This document shows, piece by piece, positions 11,121 to 32,800 of a stretch of 64,000 bases of DNA; the stretch's first letter is position 1; every line of letters begins with the position of its first letter. Source of the DNA: Cliona cf. orientalis (taxonomy: Eukaryota; Porifera; Demospongiae; Clionaida; Clionaidae). A model generated the notes under the pieces. That model searched no databases, was not told the origin of the DNA, and was given only the letters and a program-made list of their open reading frames with translations. The stretch spans positions 1,629,476-1,693,475 of the forward strand of contig OZ005700.1 of assembly GCA_963930775.1 (NCBI GenBank), written 5' to 3'. Both the position numbers and the translations under genes were made by a program.

Positions 11121-14100
11121 TCACGCCTTATTAGTAGGGTCTTCCTTGTTAGGAGGGCAGTCCATGACTTTGTAGGATGGTGGAGTCTTTGATACCAGTG
11201 TCCCCGTAAGTTCTGGACAGGTTACCTTGCCCTCTGAGATGTCTCCGAGGTGCTTGAGCAAATCGTAAGCTATCCTATCACTCACAGCAGAGTCCTTCTT
11301 GTAGTCTTGGTGCTCAGCCACACACTGCCGTAGGTAGGTAGCAGTGGTCATTAGCTCACCTGCACAGTGTAAGTGCGTGAAATTTATGTAATTATGCAAA
11401 CTTTTGAGGTCAAGTTTCAAGACAATAGCTATCATGAAATTTAATATTATGCTGTGAGAATGTAGAAAGTCCTTTTATTTTTGTACCTGAAGCTCGTTTT
11501 GATATGAATCTAAGGTACTGAAGTACAGTGCAGCGAGTATCAACATCCATGTCAATGCTGTTCACATACATCCTCACTAGAGACAAGAGACCTGGAAACT
11601 CATCCTGCAACCAAGCAATAGAATCAATATACATAATATTATTATGGCAAATGGCTACAGGTTTGAGTAACACTTACTTTTCCATTGATGATGGTATTCA
11701 CATCCATAAGGGTGTACTCGTGATCATGTGACTTTGGTTTGGAGGCGTGGCTCAACTCCGCCTCCTCTTCATCCTCGGGAAATAGGCTTTTTCGGAAGTA
11801 AAACTGTTGAGATCTGACAGCATCACGCAACACTGCCCTCTTCATGTTCTCCTCCATCTATATTACATCATCAACTCCATTCCGTACTTATAGTAAATAA
11901 TCAACATTACATCACCAACCTTGGAAATAGGAATGTAGAAGTTGAGTTTAAAGGAGAGAATAGCTCTAGTGAGCAGCACGACAAATACGACAAAGGCGGC
12001 ATTTTCAAACTCTGTCAGCTGCACCTCGAGTGGACGAAACTCCACCCTCCAGCCGATGGTGGAGTTGGGGGGAGGAGGCTTGAACCTCATGCTCTGCCAG
12101 TTCGTAGACTGAATATTCTGGTGAGAGAGGGGAAGAAAATTAATAGACAACTGAATATACGGCCCACAAATAATACATTAATTTTTAACAGGGATAGATA
12201 CCCATTTTAGGGCACTTCTCTAAGGATCAGGCTTTTTTTTGGGGGGGGGGGGGGGGGGGTGTATATACTTTTGATCACACTCACCTCAAAGTGGTCAGTT
12301 TCTTTCTCAACATCCTGCTCCAGTTTCTCAGCAAAGAGGGAGATGGGATCACGGATGAAGAGGTGGGCAATGTGCTGAGCCATCAGATCATCCAGACCCT
12401 CGTCTTTGAGCAGCTGGAAGACGTCCTTGTCGTAGAGAACCTCTTGGTCATTGTACTCTGCACTGGCCAGGTAGCAGTCGATTGTGTCATAGCGAGACTT
12501 CGGAATCACAAACTTGTCCTCTTTGAGGGGCTAGAGAGAAAATTAATTAATTTTAAGCCATGGTAGCAATTACAAACAGTTTTATCGTTAAATTTTTTCT
12601 CTCACTTTCTTTCCCCTTTCTTCATCTGTTCTGTCATCGACGGAGCCAGATATCACAGGCCACCGACAATCAATGTCAGCCAAATACCCACGGAAGATAG
12701 GGGAGGATGCTGAAAGAGCCAGCTGCATAAATTTTTCATGTTAGATGGTGATAACATTATCAGCTGCAATGCTCAAGAAAAGTGCCCTGTTTATTTTACA
12801 CAGCAATGGTATTACAATCTCACCATGACAGGGCAGACACAGGCCAGCTGGTCATAAAGATGGCGGGCCTCCTCAATATCACACGACTGAAAGGTGACCT
12901 GTAGGCAGGAGCAGCCCATGCCAAACCCCATGCAGTCCATGTAGATATGGTCAGGCTCGGCACTCCTAGCAGCAGCACCATCGTCGTTGCTGAACTGCTC
13001 AATGAACGGAGAGGGAGTCCCAGCATCTTTGAATACTGTAGGAGAATAAAAGAAGTAATTACCATTTTAAATTTAATTTGCTTCTATGAAATTGGGCTGT
13101 AGCTAGGTAAGAGTATTATGTGTTTAAAGGTAGCTGCTCAGAGTTGAATAAGCACTGTGTGTTCACTCACCAGGTACATTGATGGTCGGTTTTTCTCCCC
13201 TCCTCTCTCTGATGTTCCGCGTCAAAGTTCTGGAGTTAAGTTGCAAGCACATAAGGTGTATCAAAAAACTTTCAAAAATATTTTTACATGAATCGTGGAT
13301 GTCCACTCCAGACAGCTTCATCTGGGTAGAACAATGATTTGGAAGCAGACTCGGCCACATTGGGGATATATTCTGGCTGGGTGAACCCAGGGCAGCCAAG
13401 GCGAGGAAATACTGTGATACTCAGAGGAAAGACATCTGTGCCCTTCAACACCTCATTCAGCTGTTCCCTCCTGGAGGTAGTGGCAAAATCAAAATCAGCT
13501 CTCTCTCTCCTTCTCTCCCTCTCTCTCTCAGATACAGAAGGGGGGCATCAGATTACTAAAAGATCATCACTTAATGAAGAGTATATGTGTGGATCCCTGG
13601 CATGTGTGAGGCAGAGAGCTTAAGTCTCACACACGGTAATACAAAATCCAACTATTTTTAATTTCTGCCTAATTTTACAGCGAGGAGCTAGTACTGCAAA
13701 GCCCTCCCACCAAGATTACCAGGCAGGAAAAGCACTCACAACACCCAACACAATACACATAATATGCACTTCCCCACATAAACCAACATTGCTACACTCG
13801 GCAAATTCCGAGTGAGCTGCGGTAGATGACGGTGTGCACTCGTATACATGTAGCATTGGGAAGGTGCTTCATTCAGGCGTATCCTTCATCATATGCCCCT
13901 TCATTAGTTGACTTAATTGGTACTAATCCAATTATGCGTGCAAGCACCAGCGACCAGAGTACATACCTGAGCTTCATGTTGGCTTCTACTTGGTTGAAGT
14001 GTCGTGAGCAGCCACCATAGGGAGCAGCCCCAGGGGTACCTGGGAGAGAGAGAGAACACAAGAAAGGAAGTGGGGTAAGTAGCTATGGATGTCACTACCT

Positions 14101-14822
14101 GAAAGAGGATAGCCAACGAGTGTATACACACTGACTGTAATACACCCAGCACATTTTAGAGTGGGGTACTGAACTTTAGTGGTGCAATGGAATGTATTGG
14201 GCAAATTGGACGGATTGCTCCAACGAATACCAGTTGGGCTGATATATATCCACACACTATACAAAACCAAAAACTGCATAAATTTTTTCACCAGTCTGTC
14301 TGTACAGTACCGTCAAATTATTCTCAAAATCTCAAATTTTAATTATGCTCACCCACATACCTTCTATCATGTAGCTAGCATACTCGGGCCTCCACTTGGT
14401 GTGGTGGTTGTCTGGATCATCCGTCTCTGGCCGCTGCAGTGTCTCGAGGATCTTTGGCCCCACCAGACTGAGCCGAGGCTTCTTAGCAGCATGGTCCAGC
14501 TCAACAAGAGTGTACTCAATCTGCATTCAAGTACAAAACTCAAGCAGCTGTATTATAAACATCTTCCTATTATTCATCCACTTAAATACGTGACAAAAAG
14601 TCCCAAAATGTTTAATATATAACACCAGGTAGTTGCATTTTAATAGCAGCCCTGGTAAGGGATAGGGCCTACCTCGTCTCCCCATTTCAAAACGTCACCC
14701 TTTCTGTCCTTGAGGCGGCGGTAGAGCGCCAGAAACTGCTGTATGCCAACTCTGTGCACCAGCGCTGCATTTTTCTTGGTGTCTGCCCAAGACAAGGGCT
14801 TGCCTTCTGAGAGCAGCCCCAT
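11121..14822 (-). CDS. GCLC: Glutamate-cysteine ligase catalytic subunit
   Basis: GCLC ligates glutamate and cysteine with ATP, the rate-limiting step of glutathione synthesis in the cytosol. The start [20 protein letters not shown] and the following DVLKWGDEV are near-identical to animal GCLC. Further landmarks on this strand are [49 protein letters not shown] text, [66 protein letters not shown], and [20 protein letters not shown]. The last exon runs from about 11358 to the stop at 11121 and ends [11 protein letters not shown]. All major conserved blocks are present in order over about 13 exons, so the gene looks intact. It is divergent from ACOT7, with 105 bp between start codons and an NRF1-type palindrome in the gap. 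Confidence 0.95.
12239..12260. repeat. Poly-G tract in a GCLC intron
   Basis: About 20 guanines follow a short T run inside an intron next to the exon coding LIRDPISLF. No gene feature is seen in it. Confidence 0.8.
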
Positions 14823-14911
14823 ACGAGTCCAGTTGAGTCGAGTGTGAAAAGCATGAAAAAATCTCTAATTAATTTTATGTAACATGTTTATAAGGTCAAC
14901 GAGCCCTATTC

Positions 14912-14923
14912 TGCGCATGCGCA
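14912..14923. promoter_or_regulatory. NRF1-type palindrome TGCGCATGCGCA between GCLC and ACOT7
   Basis: An exact 12-bp palindrome sits four bases before the first possible ACOT7 ATG (14928) and 90 bp upstream of the GCLC start. It matches the vertebrate NRF1 consensus; binding here is inferred. Confidence 0.75.
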
Positions 14924-14927
14924 GTAT

Positions 14928-17046
14928 ATGGTTCTAGTCGACCATTACCAAACAGCACTACCAAGACAGAGTTGCATCATGATGGCTCGGCCCCTGCGAT
15001 CCACAGCGTTTAGCACAGCAATACCTCTACTAAGAAGAAATCCTGCACAGATCGTACCACAGGCGTCCCGTCCATTGAGCTCTGGACTGCTATACGGCCG
15101 AAAATGCGATCGATTATACTCCGGCTTTAGTGGAAGGAGCTGGAGATTGAAAAATGGAATCACTTACTTCTCTCGTCCCCTCTTCGTTACATCAGCCGGC
15201 ATTCCGTTCTTCAATAAGTGTAAGTTTATTGTTTACTATACGTGCTAGGTGTATTTGCGGTGAGTAAGGGCGGTATAGGCACATTTCAGGGCACCTGCGG
15301 TAGATTCCGCTAAGCCTTGAGGGTTCCGCCCATTTGCTGACACGTCGTGACCACAACGCAGATCCAGGTGTGCAAAATTTAATGCGATGGCTGAGCACGA
15401 AGCGAAAAAGCCTAAATTGGACTCTAATCCAGCATGGGAAACAGCAAAAAGTAGGCTTATAAAAATAATAAATAGTATTATAAAGGTTGTGCTTGTTTAT
15501 CTTATTGATAAAGCATTTATGATGTTGACTTTCCTCTGTATATTTATATACAGTTGTGAAGCAGCCCCCAACCGGATACCCTTCCCAGCCTGCTCTTCCC
15601 TCGACTGTACCCATCGAGATCAGTCAAATTATGCTTCCCGATGACACCAATCCAATGGGAAACGTACACGGAGGCACCATCCTCAAGTTGATCGAAAAGG
15701 CCGGCTTCATCGTTTCTTGTAGACACTGCAACAATCCTTCAAGCGATAGTGAAGCGGGAAACCCTCTTACGACAGTTTTGGTTCGCCTAGAACACATGGA
15801 CTTCCGCCAGCCAATGTTTGTCGGTGAGATTGCTCAACTCCAGGCGGCTGTGACTTACACTTCACCGAACTCCATCGAAGTCACTATCGATGTTTGGGCG
15901 GAGAATGTCATCACGAACCAACGTCGACACACCAACACAGCCACCCTCTGGTATGTGGCCATCCCAGCGAGCATCAATACAAAATCGTCACCCTCAAGCA
16001 TCAGTCGTGTCGGAGCGAACGATCTACGCAAACTTGTCCAACCAGTTCCCCCACTCCGTGGTCTGAGCGAAAAGGAACTAGAAGAGGGCAGAAAGAGGTA
16101 TGATGCACAGAAAGCGTCTCGAGCATCAAAGAAGGAGAACGGTTCTCAACGGATACCTGTCTGCCATAGCCCGCACAGTGCTGAGGATCACACTGTACTA
16201 GCATCACAGACCACCCTCGCTAACATAGTGTTACCCTCTGACTGTACCATTACGGGTCATCTAACCGGGGGCTCCCTCATGAAGACCATGGACAGTGCAG
16301 CTGGTATCTGTGCGGTCAGGCATTGCCACTCTCGTGCAGTGACAGCTGGCATTGATGAAATCAACTTCTACGAGCCCATCACCAATGGAGAGATGGTATT
16401 CGCCACTGCCAGAATCATCTACACAAGTGCCAAGTCCATAGAAATAGAGGTATGTATGCTGTGGTTACTAATTATAAATCTTAAATGACTACTAAGATTC
16501 TGTATACTGTAAAAAAAGCTGCACTTGTGAATCCATCAAAATGCATTTCAGTGTGTTCCGTACTTAATCTAATACTACGTATGGAAAAAAATAATTGCAA
16601 TTTTGAAAAACGCGCGATTTTCTGGTAAAGGTCGTCAATCGCTCTATATTATACGTTATGAGAATTCATAAAATGCTAATTTCTTACGTTAGATTGGATC
16701 ATACGTTGTATTCGATTAACTACGGTAATTCACATACCACAATGTCATTATAAATTAAATTCTAGCTATAATTGCTAGCCCTTTCCCAACTATTTAATTT
16801 TAGGTTTCCTGTTCCTCCTTGTTATCCATGCAGGTGTCAGTCGAAGCCGAGAACCTTCTAGGAGGGAGTCGACGTGTGACAAATACTGCCTACTTCACAT
16901 TCGTGTCACTGGGAAGCGATCATAAGACAAAGCCAGTGCCACAGCTCAAGATGGTGAATGATGAGGAGAGGTCAAGGTTCGAGGAGGGAAGGAAGAGATA
17001 TGAGGCAAGGAAGAAGGCAAGGATGGAGAAAATGCAGAAAGTTTGA
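14928..17046 (+). CDS. ACOT7: Acyl-CoA thioesterase 7-like (double hotdog), two alternative first exons
   Basis: ACOT7 hydrolyses long-chain acyl-CoA to free fatty acid and CoA. Shared exons are 15553-16449 and 16834-17046. The first hotdog domain has NPMGNVHGGTILKLIEKAG, with the Asn expected for catalysis. The second has GHLTGGSLMKTMDSAAGICA, which keeps the Asp of the MD-AG motif but has LTGG where relatives have VHGG. Two first exons join in the same phase. Exon 1a (14928 to 15216) encodes an Arg/Ser-rich, acid-poor leader with MMARPLRSTAFSTAIPLLRR at 14979, typical of a mitochondrial presequence. Exon 1b (15387 to about 15450) encodes MAEHEAKKPKLDSNPAWETA, a cytosolic-type start. The inter-domain linker and the C-terminus both have EEGRKRYxA-type charged helices. 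The tail faces TRAPPC9. Confidence 0.93.
15387..15450 (+). CDS. ACOT7: Alternative cytosolic first exon of ACOT7
   Basis: This exon starts ATGGCTGAGCAC and ends AAAA before GTAGGC, leaving one base of a codon. That is the same phase as the upstream mitochondrial-type exon, so either can splice to 15553. Its product would begin MAEHEAKKPKLDSNPAWET with no targeting features. It lies between exon 1a and the shared exon, so a separate internal promoter is implied (inference). Confidence 0.75.
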
Positions 17047-17501
17047 GAACAGAATGTGCATCATTTTTAGTGCCAGTTTCAATTATTTAACCAGTCTAGC
17101 AGTTCATATAATAATTATTATAGCTAGGCTGGCTATTTAAACTCTCCCTATAATAATTTTTATTGATAGCCTGGATATGTTGGTAATGACAACAATCTCC
17201 TTGGAGATGAATGATATTAATAGTATAAATGCAGTACAATAGTGTAGGATCAATCAGAGTGTTAAAATGAGACACTGTATATATATAATATACACATACA
17301 CACAAGCACAGTCGCAGTAACATTACTCACACCACAAAGAAAAATAAACAATGACATCCCACCAAAAAATGACACACACAAAAACTGGACAGTTACACAC
17401 ACACACACACACATACCGACACATCAAGTGAAGTGTGATTAGTACAGGGGCAAGGGAAAAGGTGTATATATAAGGACAATAATGATAGAAATAGTGGTTG
17501 C
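17047..17501. other. Tail-to-tail gap between ACOT7 and TRAPPC9
   Basis: This is 455 bp of AT-rich 3' UTR-like DNA with a short CA/GT microsatellite near 17395-17414. No coding sequence is supported. Confidence 0.65.
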
Positions 17502-28063
<10,562 letters not shown>

Positions 28064-28342
28064 CACGAAGCGGCGCAGACGAAACCAGCCACCTCCCGCT
28101 TGCTAGCCACCAAAGCCAGTATAGTCGGTATCTTCCCAAACGGAAGATTTTTTTTCCTCGTAGTATAGTTACGTTACCCACCTTTACACAAAATTGCGTC
28201 ATTTAGAAAAACCACATGATAACAAAGGAATGTGCACGTGCACATGATTGCTACAACCACAGTTATTATTAGGTAATTAATAAGATTCCACTTCCTTTAG
28301 TGGGTGTATATATCAGTTAGAGAGACACAAGATATAAGATAA
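28064..28342. other. Gap between TRAPPC9 start and AIG1-like stop
   Basis: This 279-bp stretch should hold the TRAPPC9 promoter and the 3' UTR of the AIG1-like gene on the same strand. It contains a palindromic GTGCACGTGCAC near 28232 (E-box-like core CACGTG). No NRF1-type palindrome is seen. Confidence 0.6.
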
Positions 28343-29661
28343 TCACTTCCCAAGTTTGTTCATAAGCTGATGACGCTCTGCAAAAAGAATGCACAATAAG
28401 TATTAATAACTGCTGTCAATAACAGGATCACTCCCCTTACCTCGCCATCTGAAATAGCACAAAAGTTTCCCTACATAGTAGAATGCAACATAAATCATCA
28501 GATTGATGGCACAGAATACTGGAAAGATGGGGAGAGGTATTTTTTCCATAAATGGATAGGACCATTTACTAGTGACAGAGAACACCCAGACCGTCCAAAA
28601 CAGGTACAGGGTCGTGACCAGAAATTGTATCATGTATGCTCGAAAGTTTGAAGGATATCGATGAAACACGATGAGTATCTCGATGATGGACGTGACCATG
28701 ATCCCAGCATGGTGATGGAGATTGAGCTCGACTGGAATCAGTTTGTCGAGACGTTCTGGATGAATGAGTTCCCTGTCGTAGGCATAGATTGACCAAAACA
28801 GCGTAAAGACAAACTGTGGAATGAAAAATAATATTAATGATGAATCAGCTGACAGGAAGTGGTAGATTAACAGGGCTCTAGATTTATCAACATGGCCAAA
28901 TATCAAACCCTCTGAACAACTTAAGGGCTGTTCACCTACACAGTTGAGATGCAATATAGTTGGCACATTAGCTGCCATTGTCGTACAGTAGTATTAAACT
29001 ACCAGCACAATTAACAAAAATGCTAGTACTTCACTACCTCAATGAAGCACTGTTGGCAACACTTACAAATGACATAGGAACAGCTGTAGTAGTGAAAATA
29101 AGGTCACACGCCTGCTGGAACTTGACCTTGAGGTAGCTACGGGGCATGATGTCCGTGAAGAAACAAAGGAAATAGAAGATAAACTGCAACCACTGCAAAT
29201 TATCAGAGAGAGAGGGGGGCCACTGATGATTCTTGATCATGCACATGACAGAAGTGCTGTGTATGTATGAGTATTGCTGCATGGCTCACTATATTGATAT
29301 AGGTGAGGAACTTCCACCTCCCACCATAACTGAAGTCGAAACCCTCCCCCTTGTTCCTCTTGACAATCGTGGCATCGTACACGTGCACATAGATGTAGTA
29401 GCACATCAGGGCGAGGTGACACACAAAGGCTATCCCCACTTCCAAGTTGCTTCGCCTCAGCGCCCTTCTCTTCTTGGCTAGCTCGCTGCTAGAGTAGGAG
29501 GAGGAGCCCCACTGGTCGTCATCATCCAGGTCCCAGTAGTCCGTGCCCTCAGGAGCTGGCTCTGAGTCCTCTGGGGCTATGTCAGCTTCTCCATCGTCGC
29601 TCTTTTCAGCTCCTTCGTCGTCCCGATGTCTCCTACGAACCTCCGTCTCCGAGGTAGCCAT
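28343..29661 (-). CDS. AIG1: AIG1/ADTRP-family multi-pass membrane hydrolase
   Basis: This belongs to the Far-17a/AIG1-like family, transmembrane threonine hydrolases that cleave fatty-acid esters of hydroxy fatty acids. The ATG at 29661 gives MATSETEVRRRHRDD. An acidic N-terminal extension of about 65 residues precedes the first hydrophobic segment (GIAFVCHLALMCYYIYVHVY). Later landmarks are GRWKFLTYINI, WLQFIFYFLCFFTDIM, FTLFWSIYAYDRELIHPERL, and VELNLHHHAGIMVTSIIEIL, which carries the conserved His. YSFPF-type text is replaced by WSYPFMEKIPLPIFPVF before the final membrane segment. The last exon adds ERHQLMNKLGK and the stop at 28343. Six or so membrane segments are expected. I cannot separate AIG1 from ADTRP by eye. 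The start codon is 177 bp from the divergent scaffold gene, with an NRF1-type palindrome between. Confidence 0.9.
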
Positions 29662-29758
29662 GCCTCTCGATTCTAGTTTCTGTTTCTGCACCTAAAAATT
29701 GTACTTCCGTTTCCCTGTTTCCTGCCATGCTGAAGTTCAAAGGTCTACTGAAAGTTAT

Positions 29759-29770
29759 TGCGCATGCGCA
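29759..29770. promoter_or_regulatory. NRF1-type palindrome TGCGCATGCGCA between AIG1-like and scaffold genes
   Basis: The exact 12-bp palindrome lies 98 bp upstream of the AIG1-like ATG and 69 bp upstream of the scaffold ATG at 29839. NRF1 recognition is inferred from the vertebrate consensus. Confidence 0.75.
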
Positions 29771-29838
29771 TCCAGAATTAGCACTTGGTCAAGTATGCTG
29801 GAAACTGTCAGAGTAACTGGTTAGACACTCTTAGCAAG

Positions 29839-32800
29839 ATGTCTTACGGAAGCTTCACGCTGAGAAAGCCAAAAAGAAAGAAAGAAACAATTACTTTCTT
29901 TGAGGATAACACTAATTCAATCTATTCTACACTATCCCGGAAACCTGCAGGTACAGTATTGACTTTTCACAACAATATCTGTCACGAATATGTACTCCCT
30001 TCAAATAAGTAACTACAAAACATAGCTTATATAGAAACTCTATTTTCTTAGACTTGAAAACTACTGATATTGATTTGACAGCAATCAGAGTATTTCTCAG
30101 GTAAATTCTTACCTAGCCATCTGGTTTGAAGCGAGTGGTTGCACACTGATTATTTTTGCTACAGTGATGGATCACATAGAACAATCAGCTCAACTCCCTC
30201 TACCACATGCGGTGATATTTTAGACAGACTTTTGGATAAACTCGGACTTACATCACAAAAGGACAGCTATAGACTACAAATCAGATATCAATTCGGAGGT
30301 ATATATACAGTGATCACAATAATAATAGTATCATGGTATGGCTATTATAAAACTTCACCAAAATAATCCAATTTCAGAGGCTCGCCTGGCAAAGGACTCT
30401 GATAAGATTTCTGAGCTCAATAACCATGTATGGGACAGTGTCGATCGCATTTATCTATGCAAGCTCAGCCCGATTCCAGTCAGGAGGAAGAGATGTGAGC
30501 ATCAAGCATAATATTATTTATGTTAAAATCTACCGTTGATATAATACTATCATTATTTCATACTATAAATGCAGTAACTTCATTCAGTAATATTCTGGAT
30601 GACAACTCAGAGAATATTTATGAGAATTATGCTGTGATAGCTTCTCAAGGTGTTGCTGGAACTCCTGTGGAGGATGCTGATAGTATGTCCACGGCATGAA
30701 TGTATACTAGAAGTGTTTGAGAATGAGTCATATTGTTTACCACAATTCTATCTACCCACCATGCAGGTCCACAGGACCCTGTCCTGATCAATGACAAGCT
30801 GGCCAGAGGATTTGCCAAGGCCTGGAGTGTCGGCTCTGAACAACAAGAGGTAAGAGGATGGAATTTGCGATAATTGCTTCAAGTGACATTTCACACATTT
30901 GCACGTTGAGCCTCAAAATTAAGTGTGTAAACCAACAAACATAGAATGCCACAATTACATCATCCAAAAATCTTTTGTATGCATTATCTACAGTCTGGCA
31001 ATATGAAAGGACAAAAGACACTGACTTCCATCACTGGTGGACGCTGGACTGAACAGGGCTCACCTAGACGTAGCTATGCATCCTATACCTTGGACAGGAA
31101 GAGAAAGAACACCAACACCAATATTATGAAGAGAAAAACTCCAGTATCTTCAACGAGATCGTCACCAGCCACTTCACCGTTTCTGAGTCATAGCAGTAGG
31201 ATACTGGGTGCTACCAATGGAGTTGACTGCAGAGCAAAGGAGTCCCAGTCCCATTCCCATTCCAACAGCAGCAGCGGCGGCAGCAGCAATTCCAAAGCAC
31301 CTGACCACTTCAGGATGGTGCTATCACCAGATCAAGGAGAGCCACCTACCACTACCGCAGGGAGCCTCCAGAAGAATCCATCACAAGGAGCCGAAATCAA
31401 GCCAGCAGACGGTGATGCTAATGTGAGGAATTTGACGCCACCCATGCCCAAGACAGCTGAAAATCAGCTAGCATGTAATTCTCTCCACAAAAAGTTTGTC
31501 TCTGAAAGCAATTTGGTGGCTTCGACTCTAAGCGTGAACACCAACCTAGACAAATCGTGGACCAGCACACAAGAGCTGCGAGATTCAGGCTTCCAAGATC
31601 AATCCGAAACAGAAAGCCAAAGTAACCTATACCTCTCTGCGCAGACATGCACAATCGATGGTACTACAGTGTATTTACGACGTCGGAAAAGCGCAACAGC
31701 AGAAAGTATTTCATTGACAAATCCACTTCAATCAAGTAAACGTATATCCACCAGTGTCCCTACTCTAGCGGTACACACTCACAAAACAAAGGGTGATCAA
31801 GGAGCTGCTGGTGATCATCAACCAAATTTACATGCAGCTAAGCTAAAATCCTACAAATCGATGGAGCTGCTTACAGGAGAAGATTTTGAAGCAATTCAGT
31901 CTAACCTCACCACAGCAGATTCGGAATCATCTTCAAATCTTGACACCGTCCCCAGAATTCCAAAACGAATATCCTCGCACATTGAAAACTGCACAGTATC
32001 TGATGATTACCTATTGAAGCAAGGAAAAAGACTCAGCCAAATTCTAAATCTCTGTCCACCTAAGAAATCGGAAAAGAATCACCTCCGTCAGTTCATGAAC
32101 AAAATTACGGGTACCCTGCTCAAGAAAAACAAATCGGTATGCACTTTGCCGCCTCCTCCCACTTCAGCCCAATGTGAGCTTGGCAGTCCAGCTGCTTCTA
32201 GCTATCCTACGGGCCCACCGCCTCCTGTAGCTCCCAGACCAGACCTTGATATCCCATCACCAATGCATTCGCCATACATAAGTGCAAATTCCATTCAGCC
32301 AGGGCCTAATTCTCCAAGTAACTCAGCAGTAGCCCAGCTAGGTAGCAGGAATCCAACACTCCAGAAGCCTTTGCCCAAATCATCAGGTAAGAAAAAACAG
32401 GAGACCAACTATCTACAAATTCTCTCTCCTGCTACATCCTCCTCAAAGCCTCGCTTGCCAGCTTATGAGAATCATGATTTGGACGTGAACTCACAGAATT
32501 TCTATCAGGTGCCACCATCGTCAAAGGCTGAGAGAACAGATATGATTTACGAGAATCAGGATTTCGATGCAAACTCACAGAATTTTTATCAAGTACCTCC
32601 ATCACCAAAAGAGAGGGGTACAATCTACGAGAATAATGATTTGGATGAAAATTTGCAGAATTTTTATCAGGTACCACCAACACCATGTCAAAAAGCAACA
32701 AGTAGCTACGAGAATCATGAATTCGATGGAGGTTTGCAGCTGAACTTTTATGACGTTCCACCATCACCCAAACAACTGGAATCCACTCTTGACAATGAAG

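Noticed and set aside
28218..28260. NRF1 site upstream of TRAPPC9
   Set aside because: The string is GTGCACGTGCAC, an E-box-like palindrome, not TGCGCATGCGCA.
29662..29691. Longer start of the AIG1-like protein at 29691
   Set aside because: That start is a GTG codon; the first ATG in frame is at 29661. The same reasoning moved TRAPPC9 to 28063 and the SRSF gene to 45942.
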